From contig NC_019689.1 of the NCBI RefSeq assembly GCF_000317025.1, positions 1,279,501 through 1,343,500 of the forward strand: a stretch of 64,000 nucleotides of DNA. Direction: 5' to 3'. Positions 1 through 8,944 of this stretch are shown here, one piece after another. Positions within the stretch are counted from its first letter, which is position 1; each line of letters opens with the position of its first letter. The DNA comes from Pleurocapsa sp. PCC 7327. GTDB taxonomy: Bacteria > Cyanobacteriota > Cyanobacteriia > Cyanobacteriales > Microcystaceae. The notes under the pieces were generated by a model that was given only the letters and a program-made list of their open reading frames with translations, was not told the DNA's origin and made no database searches. A program made the position numbers and the translations under genes.

Positions 1-230
1 ATAATGTCGAAGGGAAATATTTTTTCTACGCCGCGATCGTCGCTATAGACATTAAAGGTAACTCCCATATTGAAGAGGGAAATCTGCGCTGTCTCCTGAT
101 GTTGCTGCAATTCTGCGACAGACAAATTTTGCATCCAATTTATTAATGATGCAGCGTGAGGTCGCGGTTTTCCATCGTCTAGGAATAATTCATCATAAAA
201 GCTTTCTGGATCGTAGTTATCTAATAGCAC
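1..230 (-). CDS. Circularly permuted ATP-grasp family protein, N-terminal part (cut by window edge)
   Basis: The reverse strand encodes an open N-terminus that runs off the left edge. It contains YDPESFYDELF, then a PRPHA segment, then LFNMGVTFNVYSDDRG and EKIFPFDI. This order is characteristic of the circularly permuted type 2 ATP-grasp family (DUF404/DUF407), whose members are ATP-dependent ligase-like enzymes often paired with an alpha-E protein. Two in-frame GTG codons are possible, at 236 and 230. An AGGAGG at 238-243 lies only 1 nt from the first but 7 nt from the second, so the GTG at 230 is the likelier start. About 76 residues are visible; the catalytic part lies outside the window. 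Confidence 0.85.
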   Translation of the reverse strand, partial: MLLDNYDPESFYDELFLDDGKPRPHAASLINWMQNLSVAELQQHQETAQISLFNMGVTFNVYSDDRGVEKIFPFDI

Positions 231-524
231 AGCCACCCCTCCTAAGAAGCTCTCGTAAGATAGTTTTTAATTACCGATCGCCGCTTGCTGCTGATTCGCA
301 GGGGTTTAGCCAATCAATCGGCTAATTACAGAATTGAACGAATTTCCTCTCGTAATTGTAGCTAATCCTACAATTTCCACAAAGTTCAGAAAATCGGAAA
401 AGAGCCAACTTTATATTTATAAAAAAGTTTAATAAACTTTTTTGTATTCTATCTCTAAAATATTTAATATTTTCTTTATAAAACCTTGATAGCTTATGGG
501 ATAAAGATTAAAAGATTTTCCTAT
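231..524. other. Intergenic stretch upstream of the ATP-grasp gene
   Basis: About 290 bases without a gene, strongly AT-rich between 400 and 485. It holds the AGGAGG ribosome site of the ATP-grasp gene at 238-243 and presumably its leftward promoter. A run around 421-446 (AAAAAAGTTTAATAAACTTTTTT) is an inverted repeat that could end transcription from the RDD gene on the minus strand. No small coding frame is convincing. Confidence 0.5.
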
Positions 525-1337
525 TCACCAGTCATTAATCCCCGATCGCCAATCTCCACTTACCGAACGCTTCTGATAAGCTAAATAAACGGCTTCTAAA
601 AAGAGATTAGCCGTTATTCCCTCTGGTACTTCTTCTAAAGAAATAATATTTTTAACCCGTTCGGCAAGTTTTCGACATAATTCTATTCTTGCTTTAGGCA
701 GCATACCATCTCTTCGCTGTAAATACTCTCGAATAACAGCAAAATCTTCTGGTAACAAGTGAGAAAGATCGGCTTCTACTAACAGTTTATTTGCTATAGT
801 TTGCGCCTCATTTGATAGGGAAAACTTTGTAGAAGTTGTAGGTCGATCTTCTTGGATGACCATCGTTCCTCCTACCCAATCTCCTAAGCGTTTTTCTCGC
901 TTGCTAAGCATAATTAAAAATGCGCCTACAAAAAATAGATCGTCAATCGGTCGTAGGAGGGCACGAAGCGTTGATTGTTGCAGTCGAACTGGTCTACCAT
1001 CATCGCAAATAACGCGAATTTTGACAAATCGTTTACCTGGCGTTTGTCCTTGCCAAATTGTTTCAAAAAAGACAAAATAACCAACGTAAGCTGCAAAGAT
1101 AATGAAAACTTGAATAGCTGTTAACCAAAGGGTTAATTGCTCGGCATAAATATTGCTAAGATTTTCAGAGATAAAAACAGATAGTAGCGCCCAAATAACT
1201 AGCAAAAAAATTAAAATAAAACCCCAAATTATATAATCAACAACAAGAGCATAAGCCCTATTTCCAATTCCAGCCAAAGTGAATTCTAGTTCGACACTTT
1301 CAGGAGTTTGTAAAGTCAATCGATTAAAAAATCGCAT
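525..1337 (-). CDS. RDD family membrane protein
   Basis: 270 residues. The N-terminal half has the RDD pattern: an arginine-containing NRAYALVVDYI segment leading into a long hydrophobic helix (about residues 34-56), a second helix at about 71-95, then GQTPGKRFVKIRV and, after a third hydrophobic stretch, EKRLGDWVGGTMVIQ. This order (two helices, GqTpGK, LgD) defines the RDD family of unknown or transport-related function. The C-terminal 100 residues are charged and probably cytoplasmic, longer than a minimal RDD protein. It is followed closely on the same strand by the DUF975-like gene, and both lie beside the MoxR/DUF58 block, where RDD proteins are often found. ATG start. Confidence 0.88.
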   Translation of the reverse strand: MRFFNRLTLQTPESVELEFTLAGIGNRAYALVVDYIIWGFILIFLLVIWALLSVFISENLSNIYAEQLTLWLTAIQVFIIFAAYVGYFVFFETIWQGQTPGKRFVKIRVICDDGRPVRLQQSTLRALLRPIDDLFFVGAFLIMLSKREKRLGDWVGGTMVIQEDRPTTSTKFSLSNEAQTIANKLLVEADLSHLLPEDFAVIREYLQRRDGMLPKARIELCRKLAERVKNIISLEEVPEGITANLFLEAVYLAYQKRSVSGDWRSGINDW

Positions 1338-1387
1338 ACTATTATTTTTGAGTGAGGTATTTAACTAAAAATAATTTCTAATTTTTA

Positions 1388-2221
1388 TTAAGTATCTCGG
1401 ATTTGTAAATCGATCCCTTCTTTCCTCGCTCTCAAATCGTAGTAGATAACTCCTTTGATTGATTGCCAAAATGGGATAAAAATTGCTCCGATGGGAATAC
1501 TAACAAGATTGCTTAAAATATAATTCACTATTTCGGCAGCAACTGGAGAGTTTTGTAGTAAAGATCTAGTTAGTACGGTAACAGCTAAAGACAATACTAT
1601 GGCAATAGAATAAATAGGAATAATAATTAAAAAAGCCACAGAAAATATTAATATTAATTGCCAGACATATCCTTTGGTTAAATTCCAGCTTCGACCAATT
1701 GCTGCTGCCGGATCTCTTTGAGATTCAATGGCGATAGGTAACTCAACAATTGATAAGCGAGAAAAAAGCCAAGTATAACCAACAAGAAAAGCCAGAAAAA
1801 CAACTAATCCCAAGAGAATTAAAAGCGCGATCGCAACAGAATTTTGCTGAAAAAGAGTTCCTAGCACTCCAAAAACAAGACCAGCAACCAATCCAAACCC
1901 AAATAAAACGCCGATCAGAATTAAGCCTACTAATATTCCTGCTAACAAAAAATTCCACAGCAGAGGATTGACCTGACGGCGTGCTTCGGGAATTGACTCC
2001 GGTCGTTCGATGACTTCGCCGTATGCCAGACGGGAAATCATTGCAAAGATAGCAGCACCTTTAGCCCATCCATACACGGGGATTAGCGACCACAGAGAAC
2101 CCTGCAACGCAAGAACATAGTATGATTTGAAGCGATCGCGATAAATTCGCAATCCAGCACTGACGACATTGCCGACACTCAAAGCACCTAGAGGTTGGCG
2201 AGGCTGTAAACTTTCAGACAT
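1388..2221 (-). CDS. Polytopic membrane protein, DUF975-like
   Basis: 277 residues with about six hydrophobic segments (roughly 38-62, 92-118, 130-160, 188-215 and 235-260) and a conserved-looking GRSWNLTKGYVWQL motif near residue 182. This layout resembles the DUF975 / glycerophosphodiester phosphodiesterase membrane-domain superfamily. No enzymatic motif is visible. It lies 50 bp upstream of the RDD gene on the same strand and is divergent from the SpoIIM-like gene, with an 82-bp shared promoter region. In cyanobacteria this trio often sits together, suggesting a joint envelope role, but that is inference from context. ATG start. Confidence 0.75.
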   Translation of the reverse strand: MSESLQPRQPLGALSVGNVVSAGLRIYRDRFKSYYVLALQGSLWSLIPVYGWAKGAAIFAMISRLAYGEVIERPESIPEARRQVNPLLWNFLLAGILVGLILIGVLFGFGLVAGLVFGVLGTLFQQNSVAIALLILLGLVVFLAFLVGYTWLFSRLSIVELPIAIESQRDPAAAIGRSWNLTKGYVWQLILIFSVAFLIIIPIYSIAIVLSLAVTVLTRSLLQNSPVAAEIVNYILSNLVSIPIGAIFIPFWQSIKGVIYYDLRARKEGIDLQIRDT

Positions 2222-2303
2222 AGCTACACTGAAGGAAAATATCTAAGAACGAGGACGGTATCGCTATCTTAAGCTAGCTTAGAAAGAATATTGAGAAAAT
2301 TTT

Positions 2304-3296
2304 ATGAATATTCAACGTTGGATAGCCAGAAGGGAAGCTAACTGGAAAAGACTAGATGTCCTTTTGCAGCAAGTAGAAAAACAAGGGCTAAAATCTTTAA
2401 ATGCCGAAGAAATCAGAGAATTAGCAAGCTTATATCGCTCTGTTTCAGCAGACTTAGCCCGTGCTAAAACTAATCAGGTTGGACAAATTCTAACCCAAAA
2501 TTTACAAAAACTGACTTCTCGCAGCTACAGTCAAATATACCAAGGATCGCGTCCTCAAGAATGGGGTGCCGTCAAAGAATTTTATCGCTGGGGATTTCCG
2601 GTAATAGTGCAGCAAACTTGGATTTATACGGCTATTGCTACGGCAATTTTTCTGTTTGGAACATTAGTTGCTTGGTGGTATGCTTGGCGAGATCCGGCGT
2701 TTATTTCGCTAGTTATTCCAGAAGAGTTAATTTCTAAAGTTAGAGACGATCGCGAATTATGGATGGGAAAAATTATAGGAGTCGAACCTTTAGCTTCTAG
2801 CGGAATTATGGTTAACAATCTGTCGGTATCTTTTTATACAATTATGGGTGGGGTTACGATGTATATGCAAGAGTTACATTTCATTGCTCCACCAGGTTTA
2901 TTTACTATTTATTTGCTATTAAATAACGGTATTCATCTCGGTGCAGTTTCTACATTAGTCAGTCAAAATAAATTAGCTTATCCTTTCTGGGCATTTGTTT
3001 TTCCTCACGGTTCGTTAGAATTGCCTGCAATTTTTCTAGCAGGTGGTGCGGGTTTAATACTCGCTAGAGGAATACTTTTTCCTGGCAACTATCGTCGTGC
3101 TGATGCTCTCAAGTTTTATGGTTCTCAAGCGGCTCAATTGGTATTTGGAATCGTACCGATGTTAACGATCGCTGGAATTATTGAGGGCTTTTTCTCTCCT
3201 AATCCTCTTATTCCAGAACCGATTAAATATCTTACTGGAATAATGCTATTTACTCTGTTAATTGTCTATTGTACTCGCAAGAAAAAATTAGCTTAG
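2304..3296 (+). CDS. Stage II sporulation protein M (SpoIIM) family membrane protein
   Basis: 330 residues. The soluble N-terminus (RWIARREANWKRLDVLL, then LASLYRSVSADLARA) is the signature of SpoIIM-like proteins outside spore formers. It is followed by about five membrane helices, with an EWGAVKEFYRWGFP stretch before the first helix and a central FPHGSLELPAIFLAGGAG motif typical of the family. In Bacillus SpoIIM joins a peptidoglycan-hydrolase complex; in cyanobacteria the role is unknown and it is regularly neighboured by RDD, MoxR and DUF58 genes, as here. The gene is divergent from the DUF975-like gene and convergent with the DUF58 gene, with an inverted repeat between them. ATG start. 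Confidence 0.9.
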   Translation: MNIQRWIARREANWKRLDVLLQQVEKQGLKSLNAEEIRELASLYRSVSADLARAKTNQVGQILTQNLQKLTSRSYSQIYQGSRPQEWGAVKEFYRWGFPVIVQQTWIYTAIATAIFLFGTLVAWWYAWRDPAFISLVIPEELISKVRDDRELWMGKIIGVEPLASSGIMVNNLSVSFYTIMGGVTMYMQELHFIAPPGLFTIYLLLNNGIHLGAVSTLVSQNKLAYPFWAFVFPHGSLELPAIFLAGGAGLILARGILFPGNYRRADALKFYGSQAAQLVFGIVPMLTIAGIIEGFFSPNPLIPEPIKYLTGIMLFTLLIVYCTRKKKLA

Positions 3297-3299
3297 AAA

Positions 3300-3327
3300 T
3301 TAGCCAAGAAATTAATTTCTTGGCTAA
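3300..3327. terminator. Perfect 14+14 palindrome between convergent genes
   Basis: TTAGCCAAGAAATT followed directly by its reverse complement. It sits 4 nt after the SpoIIM-family stop codon and about 70 nt beyond the convergent DUF58 stop. A hairpin here would serve transcripts from either side, although there is no strong U-run. A bidirectional terminator is the simplest reading. Confidence 0.6.
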
Positions 3328-3394
3328 TAGTTGAAGTCTACCTAAGTGGACTTTGGCTTTTAGCTACAATTACTTTGCGTCTGTGCGAAAGATT

Positions 3395-4702
3395 TTAAAG
3401 CAAATTCCGAGCTTTCAATTGCAAATATCGGTCTACTAATTGCTCGCTAATTTTATTCGCAGGGGCATCCAAAACCAATACTCCTTTTTGCTTTAATTGA
3501 GCAAAAGCCACTTGACATTGCTCTAATAAATCAAGCGCAACTGCACGAGCATAAGCGGTTTTAATATTATCAGAAGGAGTATGAGCGATCGCATCCACTT
3601 GCGGATCTCGCAGAGTGACGCAGAAAGGCAAATAACGAGGAGTAAGCCGTTTCATAGCAGCTAATAACTCGGCAGAAGCCGTCGCGTCTACGATATCCGT
3701 AATTAAAACTACCAAAGCACGACGGGTTTGTTCGTTGACAACTTTAGTGACGGCACCCATGTAGTCGGGTTCCAGCAAAACGGGTTGAATGGGCGTAAGA
3801 CGTTCGATGAGATGGAATAATTGCTGTTGACCCCTCTCTGGAGGAATCCAAGTAGTTGTAGCGCGATCGAAAACGCCTACTCCCACGCGATCGCCGCGAT
3901 GTAGTCCTGCCAGTGCCAGAGAAAGTGTAGCATTCAATCCCCAATCGAATCGCTTTAATCCCTGCACCTGTGCCGTCATCAACCGTCCGCGATCTAATAG
4001 AATAATCAAAGTCTGCTCTCTGTCGGGTTCTAATACCCGTACCAAAGGACGACCGTGACGTGCCGTTGCTTTCCAATCGATCGCGCGAAGATCGTCTCCT
4101 TGACCGTATTCTCGCAATTCAGCAAATTCTGTCCCCATTCCCAAGCGTCGCAGTTGGCGCATCGTTCCCGTACTTTGTAGCGTCAGGCGAATCGAGAGCG
4201 ATCGCAGTCCGGCTAAATCGGGATATACCGATACTTTCTGACTGGTGGGGATTTTCCAGTCGTGCCATGCCAATCCCCATTGTCCTAACTGTCGGACTTG
4301 AATGTCCCCCCACTCAAACTCTCCCCGACTATCGGGATAAACTTGATAGGTGAGTTCCTCAGTGCTATTGCGAGCCAAGGTAGCTTGTAAGCTAGGCGAA
4401 GAAACTTTAAATGCGATCGGATAATAATCTCGTATGCGAATTTTTGCTTTTTTATTTCCCGCTTTAACAAAGAATCTGACAGGATTATCCCGTCCTATCG
4501 ACAGCCGTTCTAAAGGAAGACGAAAGACTTCGACGCGGTGAGATTTTACTCGTTGTGCGTCTGCGAACGTCAAACTCAGGACGATCCCATCATAAAATAA
4601 CGTTCCTAGAATGCCGACTTGTTGGTTAATGAAGATAGCGAGTAGAAGTGCGAGTGCAACTCCTAGCAGTAACAGAAAATAGCAGCGCGGTGCAGGAATC
4701 AT
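3395..4702 (-). CDS. DUF58 domain-containing protein
   Basis: 435 residues. Two hydrophobic segments occupy the first 45 residues, then a beta-rich middle region. The DUF58 signature FAELREYGQGDDLRAIDWKA appears around residues 193-212, followed by ARHGRPLVRVLEPDREQTLI. The C-terminal third is a von Willebrand A-like fold, but the metal site that would read DxSxS is LDRGRLM here, so it probably does not bind a metal. DUF58 proteins pair with MoxR ATPases; the MoxR gene lies 145 bp upstream on the same strand. They are thought to assemble or mature envelope or metallo-protein complexes; the target is unknown. Confidence 0.92.
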   Translation of the reverse strand: MIPAPRCYFLLLLGVALALLLAIFINQQVGILGTLFYDGIVLSLTFADAQRVKSHRVEVFRLPLERLSIGRDNPVRFFVKAGNKKAKIRIRDYYPIAFKVSSPSLQATLARNSTEELTYQVYPDSRGEFEWGDIQVRQLGQWGLAWHDWKIPTSQKVSVYPDLAGLRSLSIRLTLQSTGTMRQLRRLGMGTEFAELREYGQGDDLRAIDWKATARHGRPLVRVLEPDREQTLIILLDRGRLMTAQVQGLKRFDWGLNATLSLALAGLHRGDRVGVGVFDRATTTWIPPERGQQQLFHLIERLTPIQPVLLEPDYMGAVTKVVNEQTRRALVVLITDIVDATASAELLAAMKRLTPRYLPFCVTLRDPQVDAIAHTPSDNIKTAYARAVALDLLEQCQVAFAQLKQKGVLVLDAPANKISEQLVDRYLQLKARNLL

Positions 4703-4847
4703 TGGTTTGTCAAAAGTCCTTTGTCATTGGTCATCGATCATTGGGGATTAGTTAGTAGTTAGTAGTTAATTGTCTCCTTTGTCTCCCCGTCTCTGAGTCT
4801 CTCCAACTTCCGAATTCCGACTTCCGACTTCTTAAAGACTTCCGATT
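4703..4847. repeat. Short direct-repeat spacer between DUF58 and MoxR genes
   Basis: The spacer is built of simple repeats: AGTCCTTTGTCATTGGTCAT-like units at about 4715-4742, TTAGTTAGTAGTTAGTAGTTA at 4749-4769, and TTCCGA/CTTCCGA units at 4806-4850. Such heptamer-type repeats are common between cyanobacterial genes. They interrupt an otherwise tight operon. Confidence 0.65.
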
Positions 4848-5798
4848 TCATCTCGGTACTGCTACCTGTTTCAGGATTGAGGCGACTACCGCATCCATCT
4901 GTACGCCATCTAAATGTGCTTCTGGTTTGAGGATGAGACGATGGCGTAATAAAGGTAGCGCAACGGCTTTGAGATCGTCGGGGGTAACGTAATCTCGTTC
5001 GGATAGCCAAGCAATAGCTTTACTTGTTTGCAACCAAGCAACGGCCGCTCTCGGAGAGGCACCTAAGATTAAATCGGGGTGTTTTCGGGTTTTTTCCACC
5101 ACGGTAAGGAGATAATCGATGATTTTCTCGTCAACCATCACCGCCTGTACGGCTTTTCTTGCACTCAGAATTTGCTCTACCGTTGCGACGGGTTGAAGGC
5201 GTTCTAAATAAGGTCGTTTGGGTTGAAATCCCTGCTGAACGTTGAGAAGCATTTGCTTTTCTGAGGCTACATCGGGATAATCTACGACTAATTTGAATAA
5301 AAAACGGTCTAACTGTGCTTCCGGTAGGGGATAAGTTCCCTCAAACTCCAGGGGATTTTGCGTCGCGATCGCCCAAAATAAAGGAGGTAATGCCAACGTT
5401 TCGCCATCCAAGGTGATCTGTTGTTCCTCCATCGCTTCTAGGAGTGCTGACTGGGTTTTTGGCGGGGTACGGTTGATTTCATCTGCTAGTAAGATTTCGG
5501 TGAAGACGGGACCCTTTTTGAGGCTAAAACTGTGAGTATTGAGATCGAAAACATTGACCCCCAAAATATCTGACGGCAAAATATCTGGCGTAAGCTGAAC
5601 CCGTCTGAAATCTGCCTGAATTAACCTGGCTAGCACTTTTACCAGAAGGGTTTTTCCGGTTCCCGGCACTCCCTCAATAATGACGTGTCCCCCACTCAGC
5701 AGCGCAACGAGCAACTGTTGCACTAGGGCAGATTGACCCACAATAATTGTGTTGAGGGTCTGCGCGAGATTATGAAAGGTAGCTCGATCGACTGTCAT
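4848..5798 (-). CDS. MoxR family AAA+ ATPase
   Basis: 316 residues. Walker A GVPGTGKT is at residues 43-50, Walker B ILLADEINR at about 102-110, and the sensor region ATQNPLEFEGTYPLPEAQLD with the downstream arginine DRFLF marks the MoxR/RavA clade. The C-terminal lid has ASPRAAVAWL and an LKPEAHLDGV end. MoxR proteins are cytoplasmic chaperone-like ATPases working with DUF58/VWA partners, here the next gene downstream. It lies 11 bp after the DUF4350 gene, so they are probably co-transcribed. ATG start. Confidence 0.95.
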   Translation of the reverse strand: MTVDRATFHNLAQTLNTIIVGQSALVQQLLVALLSGGHVIIEGVPGTGKTLLVKVLARLIQADFRRVQLTPDILPSDILGVNVFDLNTHSFSLKKGPVFTEILLADEINRTPPKTQSALLEAMEEQQITLDGETLALPPLFWAIATQNPLEFEGTYPLPEAQLDRFLFKLVVDYPDVASEKQMLLNVQQGFQPKRPYLERLQPVATVEQILSARKAVQAVMVDEKIIDYLLTVVEKTRKHPDLILGASPRAAVAWLQTSKAIAWLSERDYVTPDDLKAVALPLLRHRLILKPEAHLDGVQMDAVVASILKQVAVPR

Positions 5799-5809
5799 TG
5801 GTTATTTAG

Positions 5810-6919
5810 TTATTTGTCAAAGGATTGGCGGATATTCTGCCATTTTTCCATCCAGGCAAGCAAATCTCCTTCAGTCATGGCACTTTTTCGAGATGAGGCG
5901 TTCAGGAGAGATTCTAAATCCGCTGGCGATCGCCCCGTTTGCTGTACCCAAGCATCCACTATAACTTGCGATTCTAGCGGTTTGTCTTCTAATCCCAGTG
6001 CTTTTTGCAGTTGTCGCCGTTCTTCTTTGGCAATTGTCAATACCAGAAACTCGCTACTTTTCGCTTTTTGCAGGACACCTGCTAAGGCTTCAATATAGGC
6101 TTTGCTGTTTTCTGTAGTAGGTGTAGATAGTTGAGTCGGCTTCCCAAAGCGGCGATTTCCTGACCAGATAGCGATAATTGTGGCGATCGCAGCTTGTATT
6201 AACAGTGGCAGTAGCGGAGTTTTAGCTAAGTAGCTAAATAAATTTTCCCCGATTTCCCGTGCGATTACCTCTTTATCTTTATAACCATGCAGATACTCAT
6301 CTACCCACACGGAATTTCCACCTTGAGTCACCAGTCGGGCAAGAAATTCATAGTTGCTGCGAAAATCTTGATAGGCATTGGCGGCTAAATGGGGCGTAAC
6401 GCAATAAATAACTCGTCCTTTGCCGATTTTTTCCGCCCAAACGACGGCACCAAAGCGATCGCCGAGTAGTTTTTCTGAGGGATTCTTGTTACGTCGGCTC
6501 GTGTCAATTTTAACCTTTCCCATCGAACTGTCTTGTTCGGTACTGAAAGAAGCTTCTGTCGCGGGTTGAGAGATCCCTAAAATAACTAGGGTATTTCCTT
6601 TTTTCACCCACTCATGCTCTCCCAACCAGAAAAAGCCTTCCGAGGTTAATTGAGGGTAAATCCGCAAAAAAGTACCGGAGGAATCTTGCTGAGTTTTATC
6701 CGTCAATAATTGCTCGAAGGATTTTTGCCATCTTTGGACGGGCGTTCCTCTCTCTGACATAAAAGCATACCAAGCACCGTACCCATCTGGGGCGCGACCG
6801 TAGGTAGAACCGCTATTGAGTTTCGTGGTACTGGGGGCAGCGACTAGAGTAATAACAATGACTGCTAGAAGCGCGATCGCGCTTAATATAATTAACCTGC
6901 GTCGGGAAAGTTTTATCAT
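5810..6919 (-). CDS. DUF4350 domain-containing membrane protein
   Basis: 369 residues. An N-terminal membrane anchor (about residues 8-27, rich in I, L, A and V) is followed by an extracytoplasmic DUF4350 region with YGRAPDGYGAWYAF and RGTPVQRW near residues 40-62, and by a second membrane segment near 232-252 (LLPLLIQAAIATIIAIW). The tail is cytoplasmic and helical. DUF4350 proteins are a regular part of MoxR/DUF58/DUF4129 operons in actinobacteria and cyanobacteria; no activity is known. Gaps of 14 bp to the upstream DUF4129 gene and 11 bp to MoxR support one transcript. ATG start. Confidence 0.85.
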   Translation of the reverse strand: MIKLSRRRLIILSAIALLAVIVITLVAAPSTTKLNSGSTYGRAPDGYGAWYAFMSERGTPVQRWQKSFEQLLTDKTQQDSSGTFLRIYPQLTSEGFFWLGEHEWVKKGNTLVILGISQPATEASFSTEQDSSMGKVKIDTSRRNKNPSEKLLGDRFGAVVWAEKIGKGRVIYCVTPHLAANAYQDFRSNYEFLARLVTQGGNSVWVDEYLHGYKDKEVIAREIGENLFSYLAKTPLLPLLIQAAIATIIAIWSGNRRFGKPTQLSTPTTENSKAYIEALAGVLQKAKSSEFLVLTIAKEERRQLQKALGLEDKPLESQVIVDAWVQQTGRSPADLESLLNASSRKSAMTEGDLLAWMEKWQNIRQSFDK

Positions 6920-6933
6920 CGCAGCATTTCCAA

Positions 6934-7536
6934 TTATGAGGCTTCAAGGTCTCGATAAGCTTGCTGGCATTCTTCTAATAAAGATAGGGAAGCTTGTCCG
7001 CTGCCAAAACATAACCGTTGATGGGTCATTAGTAAAAATTGATAGGCTTGGGGATGGGGTAGCTGTTGGATAATTTGTAGATATTCCCCATCGGTACGAC
7101 TTGCTTGATGGGGGGCAATCCCGCGATCGTTCAATCGCTGTAGCACTGCCAGATACAAACATTGAAATGCTTTATAATAATCTCCTTGCTGTTGGTATTG
7201 TTGAGATCGTCGCAGCCAATCTGTTATGGATAATTCTTTCTCTTGTTTGTTGCGATCGCGATCGTTTGACTGCTCTCCCAGATGATAGAGAAATGGGGAT
7301 AATAGTTGCCAAATTTGCCAAGCCGCTCCAATTATCAATAGAACGAGCAGACTTATTAAAATGACCTTAGTAGTTTCCCACAAAAGAGAAAAATTTATCC
7401 AATCCCAAGAAGCCGATGGGAGATTTAAATTATTAGTAAATTGGCTCGTTCGCAGTTCCCACCATTCCCCTACTCGTTGTTGTAGCTGTTGGATTTGCCA
7501 AACTACATTATTTTTCTCAAAGGATTCTGTTGACAT
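6934..7536 (-). CDS. DUF4129 domain-containing protein
   Basis: 200 residues with one membrane helix around 53-78 (LLWETTKVILISLLVLLIIGAAWQ, in part). The C-terminal cytoplasmic domain carries the DUF4129 pattern: GDYYKAFQCLYLAVLQRLND, then a SRTDGEY motif and a final cysteine- and serine-containing LCFGSGQASL stretch. It is the first gene of the leftward DUF4129-DUF4350-MoxR-DUF58 set. The family often accompanies transglutaminase-like or MoxR systems. ATG start. Confidence 0.85.
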   Translation of the reverse strand: MSTESFEKNNVVWQIQQLQQRVGEWWELRTSQFTNNLNLPSASWDWINFSLLWETTKVILISLLVLLIIGAAWQIWQLLSPFLYHLGEQSNDRDRNKQEKELSITDWLRRSQQYQQQGDYYKAFQCLYLAVLQRLNDRGIAPHQASRTDGEYLQIIQQLPHPQAYQFLLMTHQRLCFGSGQASLSLLEECQQAYRDLEAS

Positions 7537-7820
7537 TGCTGGTTATCTATCGATAAATAATTCACCGCATATATTGTCTTTTTATTTGACAAGCAAAATT
7601 TAAAATTTTTTTAGCTTATCAAAAAATACTAAAAATCCGAAAATTATAAGTGGTTGTATCCAAAAGATCGAGCGTCATGTTGAGCGAAGTAAAATATCTC
7701 AATGTAATCGAATAATTCATAATTCATAATTTTGAATTAAAGCGAAGCGACTTGACACAAAGCACTTTTGGGATCTCCTCTAAGAGCTAGTAACTCAAAA
7801 ACCATTATATGTAAGAACAA
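7537..7820. other. Divergent intergenic region with simple repeats
   Basis: 284 bp between the leftward MoxR-type operon and the rightward carboxypeptidase gene, so it should hold both promoters. It contains AATTCATAATTCATAATTTTGAATT at about 7708-7737, a simple direct repeat also seen near 49340 and 56010. No small gene or RNA could be supported. Confidence 0.5.
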
Positions 7821-8807
7821 ATGACTGATATTGCTGCCTGTCAATTACCTCCATTCCTCAAACCAGGAGATTTAGTCAGGGTAGTCTCCACTAGTGGCGC
7901 ATTGAAGGAATTGGAAGCCTTTAAGAAAGGAGTAGAAATTTGGCGATCGCGCGGCTATCGCGTTGAATTAGGTAGCAACTGGAACATCCGCTACGGCTAC
8001 TTAGCGGGAACGGATACGCAACGCAGAGATGCCCTAGCCGAAGCGTGGGAAGATCCGGAATGTAAAGCCATTCTCTGCGCCAGAGGCGGTTATGGCAGTG
8101 CTAGATTACTAGAAAATTGGAGTTGGGAAGACGGGGAGAGTGTGGGGAGTGTAGGGGGAGTGGGGAGACAATCAATCCAAAATCTAAAATGGATCGTTGG
8201 TTTTTCCGACGTGACAGGTTTACTTTGGAGTCTTGCCGCAATTGGGATTTGCGGCGTTCACGGTTCCGTTTTGACGACGCTTGCCTCCGAACCCAATTGG
8301 TCGATTCAACGATTATTCGACTGTTTAGAAGGGCGTCCCCTTCCTCCTTTAATCGGTAAAGGTTGGGGAGAAGGTAAAATCACGGGGATATTACTGCCTG
8401 CTAATTTGACCGTCGCCACCCATCTATTAGGGACATTCGTTCAACCTTCATTCGAGGGGGCGATCTTAGCCCTAGAAGACGTGACAGAAGCGCCCTATCG
8501 CATCGATCGCATGTTAACGCAATGGCGCATGGCAGGCGCATTTAGAGGCGTGAGAGGGATTGCTTTGGGGCGTTTTAGTCGCTGCGATCCGCCGATGGGG
8601 AGTTCTAGTTGGAGTATAGAAGAAGTATTGCGCGATCGCTTGGGAGATTTGGGGATTCCAATTGTTTCCGATTTACCCTTCGGTCACGATGGCGTAAATG
8701 CCGCTTTACCTGTCGGAAGAATAGCACGACTTGATGCAGAGCAAGGAACTTTAGATATTCTAGACAACAGCAACGAGTTTCAAGGGGAAAACTACAGCTC
8801 TCAATAA
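7821..8807 (+). CDS. LD-carboxypeptidase (peptidase family S66, MccF-like)
   Basis: 328 residues. The family hydrolyses L,D bonds in muropeptides (LdcA) or microcin C (MccF). Visible family marks are LKPGDLVRVVSTSG near the N-terminus, CARGGYGSARLLE at about 91-103, the nucleophile region VGFSDVTGLLWSL, EDVTEAPYRIDRML with the catalytic glutamate, and PFGHDGVNAALPVG with the catalytic histidine. Ser, Glu and His are all present, so the enzyme should be active. An in-frame stretch of about 20 residues (approximately 104-122, DGESVGSVGGVGRQ) interrupts the usual spacing before KWIVGFSD and is encoded by a G-rich repeat. ATG start. Confidence 0.92.
   Translation: MTDIAACQLPPFLKPGDLVRVVSTSGALKELEAFKKGVEIWRSRGYRVELGSNWNIRYGYLAGTDTQRRDALAEAWEDPECKAILCARGGYGSARLLENWSWEDGESVGSVGGVGRQSIQNLKWIVGFSDVTGLLWSLAAIGICGVHGSVLTTLASEPNWSIQRLFDCLEGRPLPPLIGKGWGEGKITGILLPANLTVATHLLGTFVQPSFEGAILALEDVTEAPYRIDRMLTQWRMAGAFRGVRGIALGRFSRCDPPMGSSSWSIEEVLRDRLGDLGIPIVSDLPFGHDGVNAALPVGRIARLDAEQGTLDILDNSNEFQGENYSSQ
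8132..8192 (+). repeat. Intergenic-type repeat inserted in the carboxypeptidase gene
   Basis: Overlapping GGGGAGTGT-like units run from 8132 to about 8168, followed by AATCAATCCAAAATCTAAAA. Both motifs are of the kind normally found between cyanobacterial genes. The insert keeps the reading frame and adds about 20 residues just before the nucleophile loop. Confidence 0.65.
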
Positions 8808-8944
8808 CACCATTTCTAAAAAAGAACGCTACAGATGCTCAATGAAAAAGCCTGACACACAGAGCTGCTGATTAATTGCGAACTGATAATTGCGAACCGA
8901 CGCGGACTCCCACGAAGTGGAGGAGCATCGGCGAATTAGTATAA

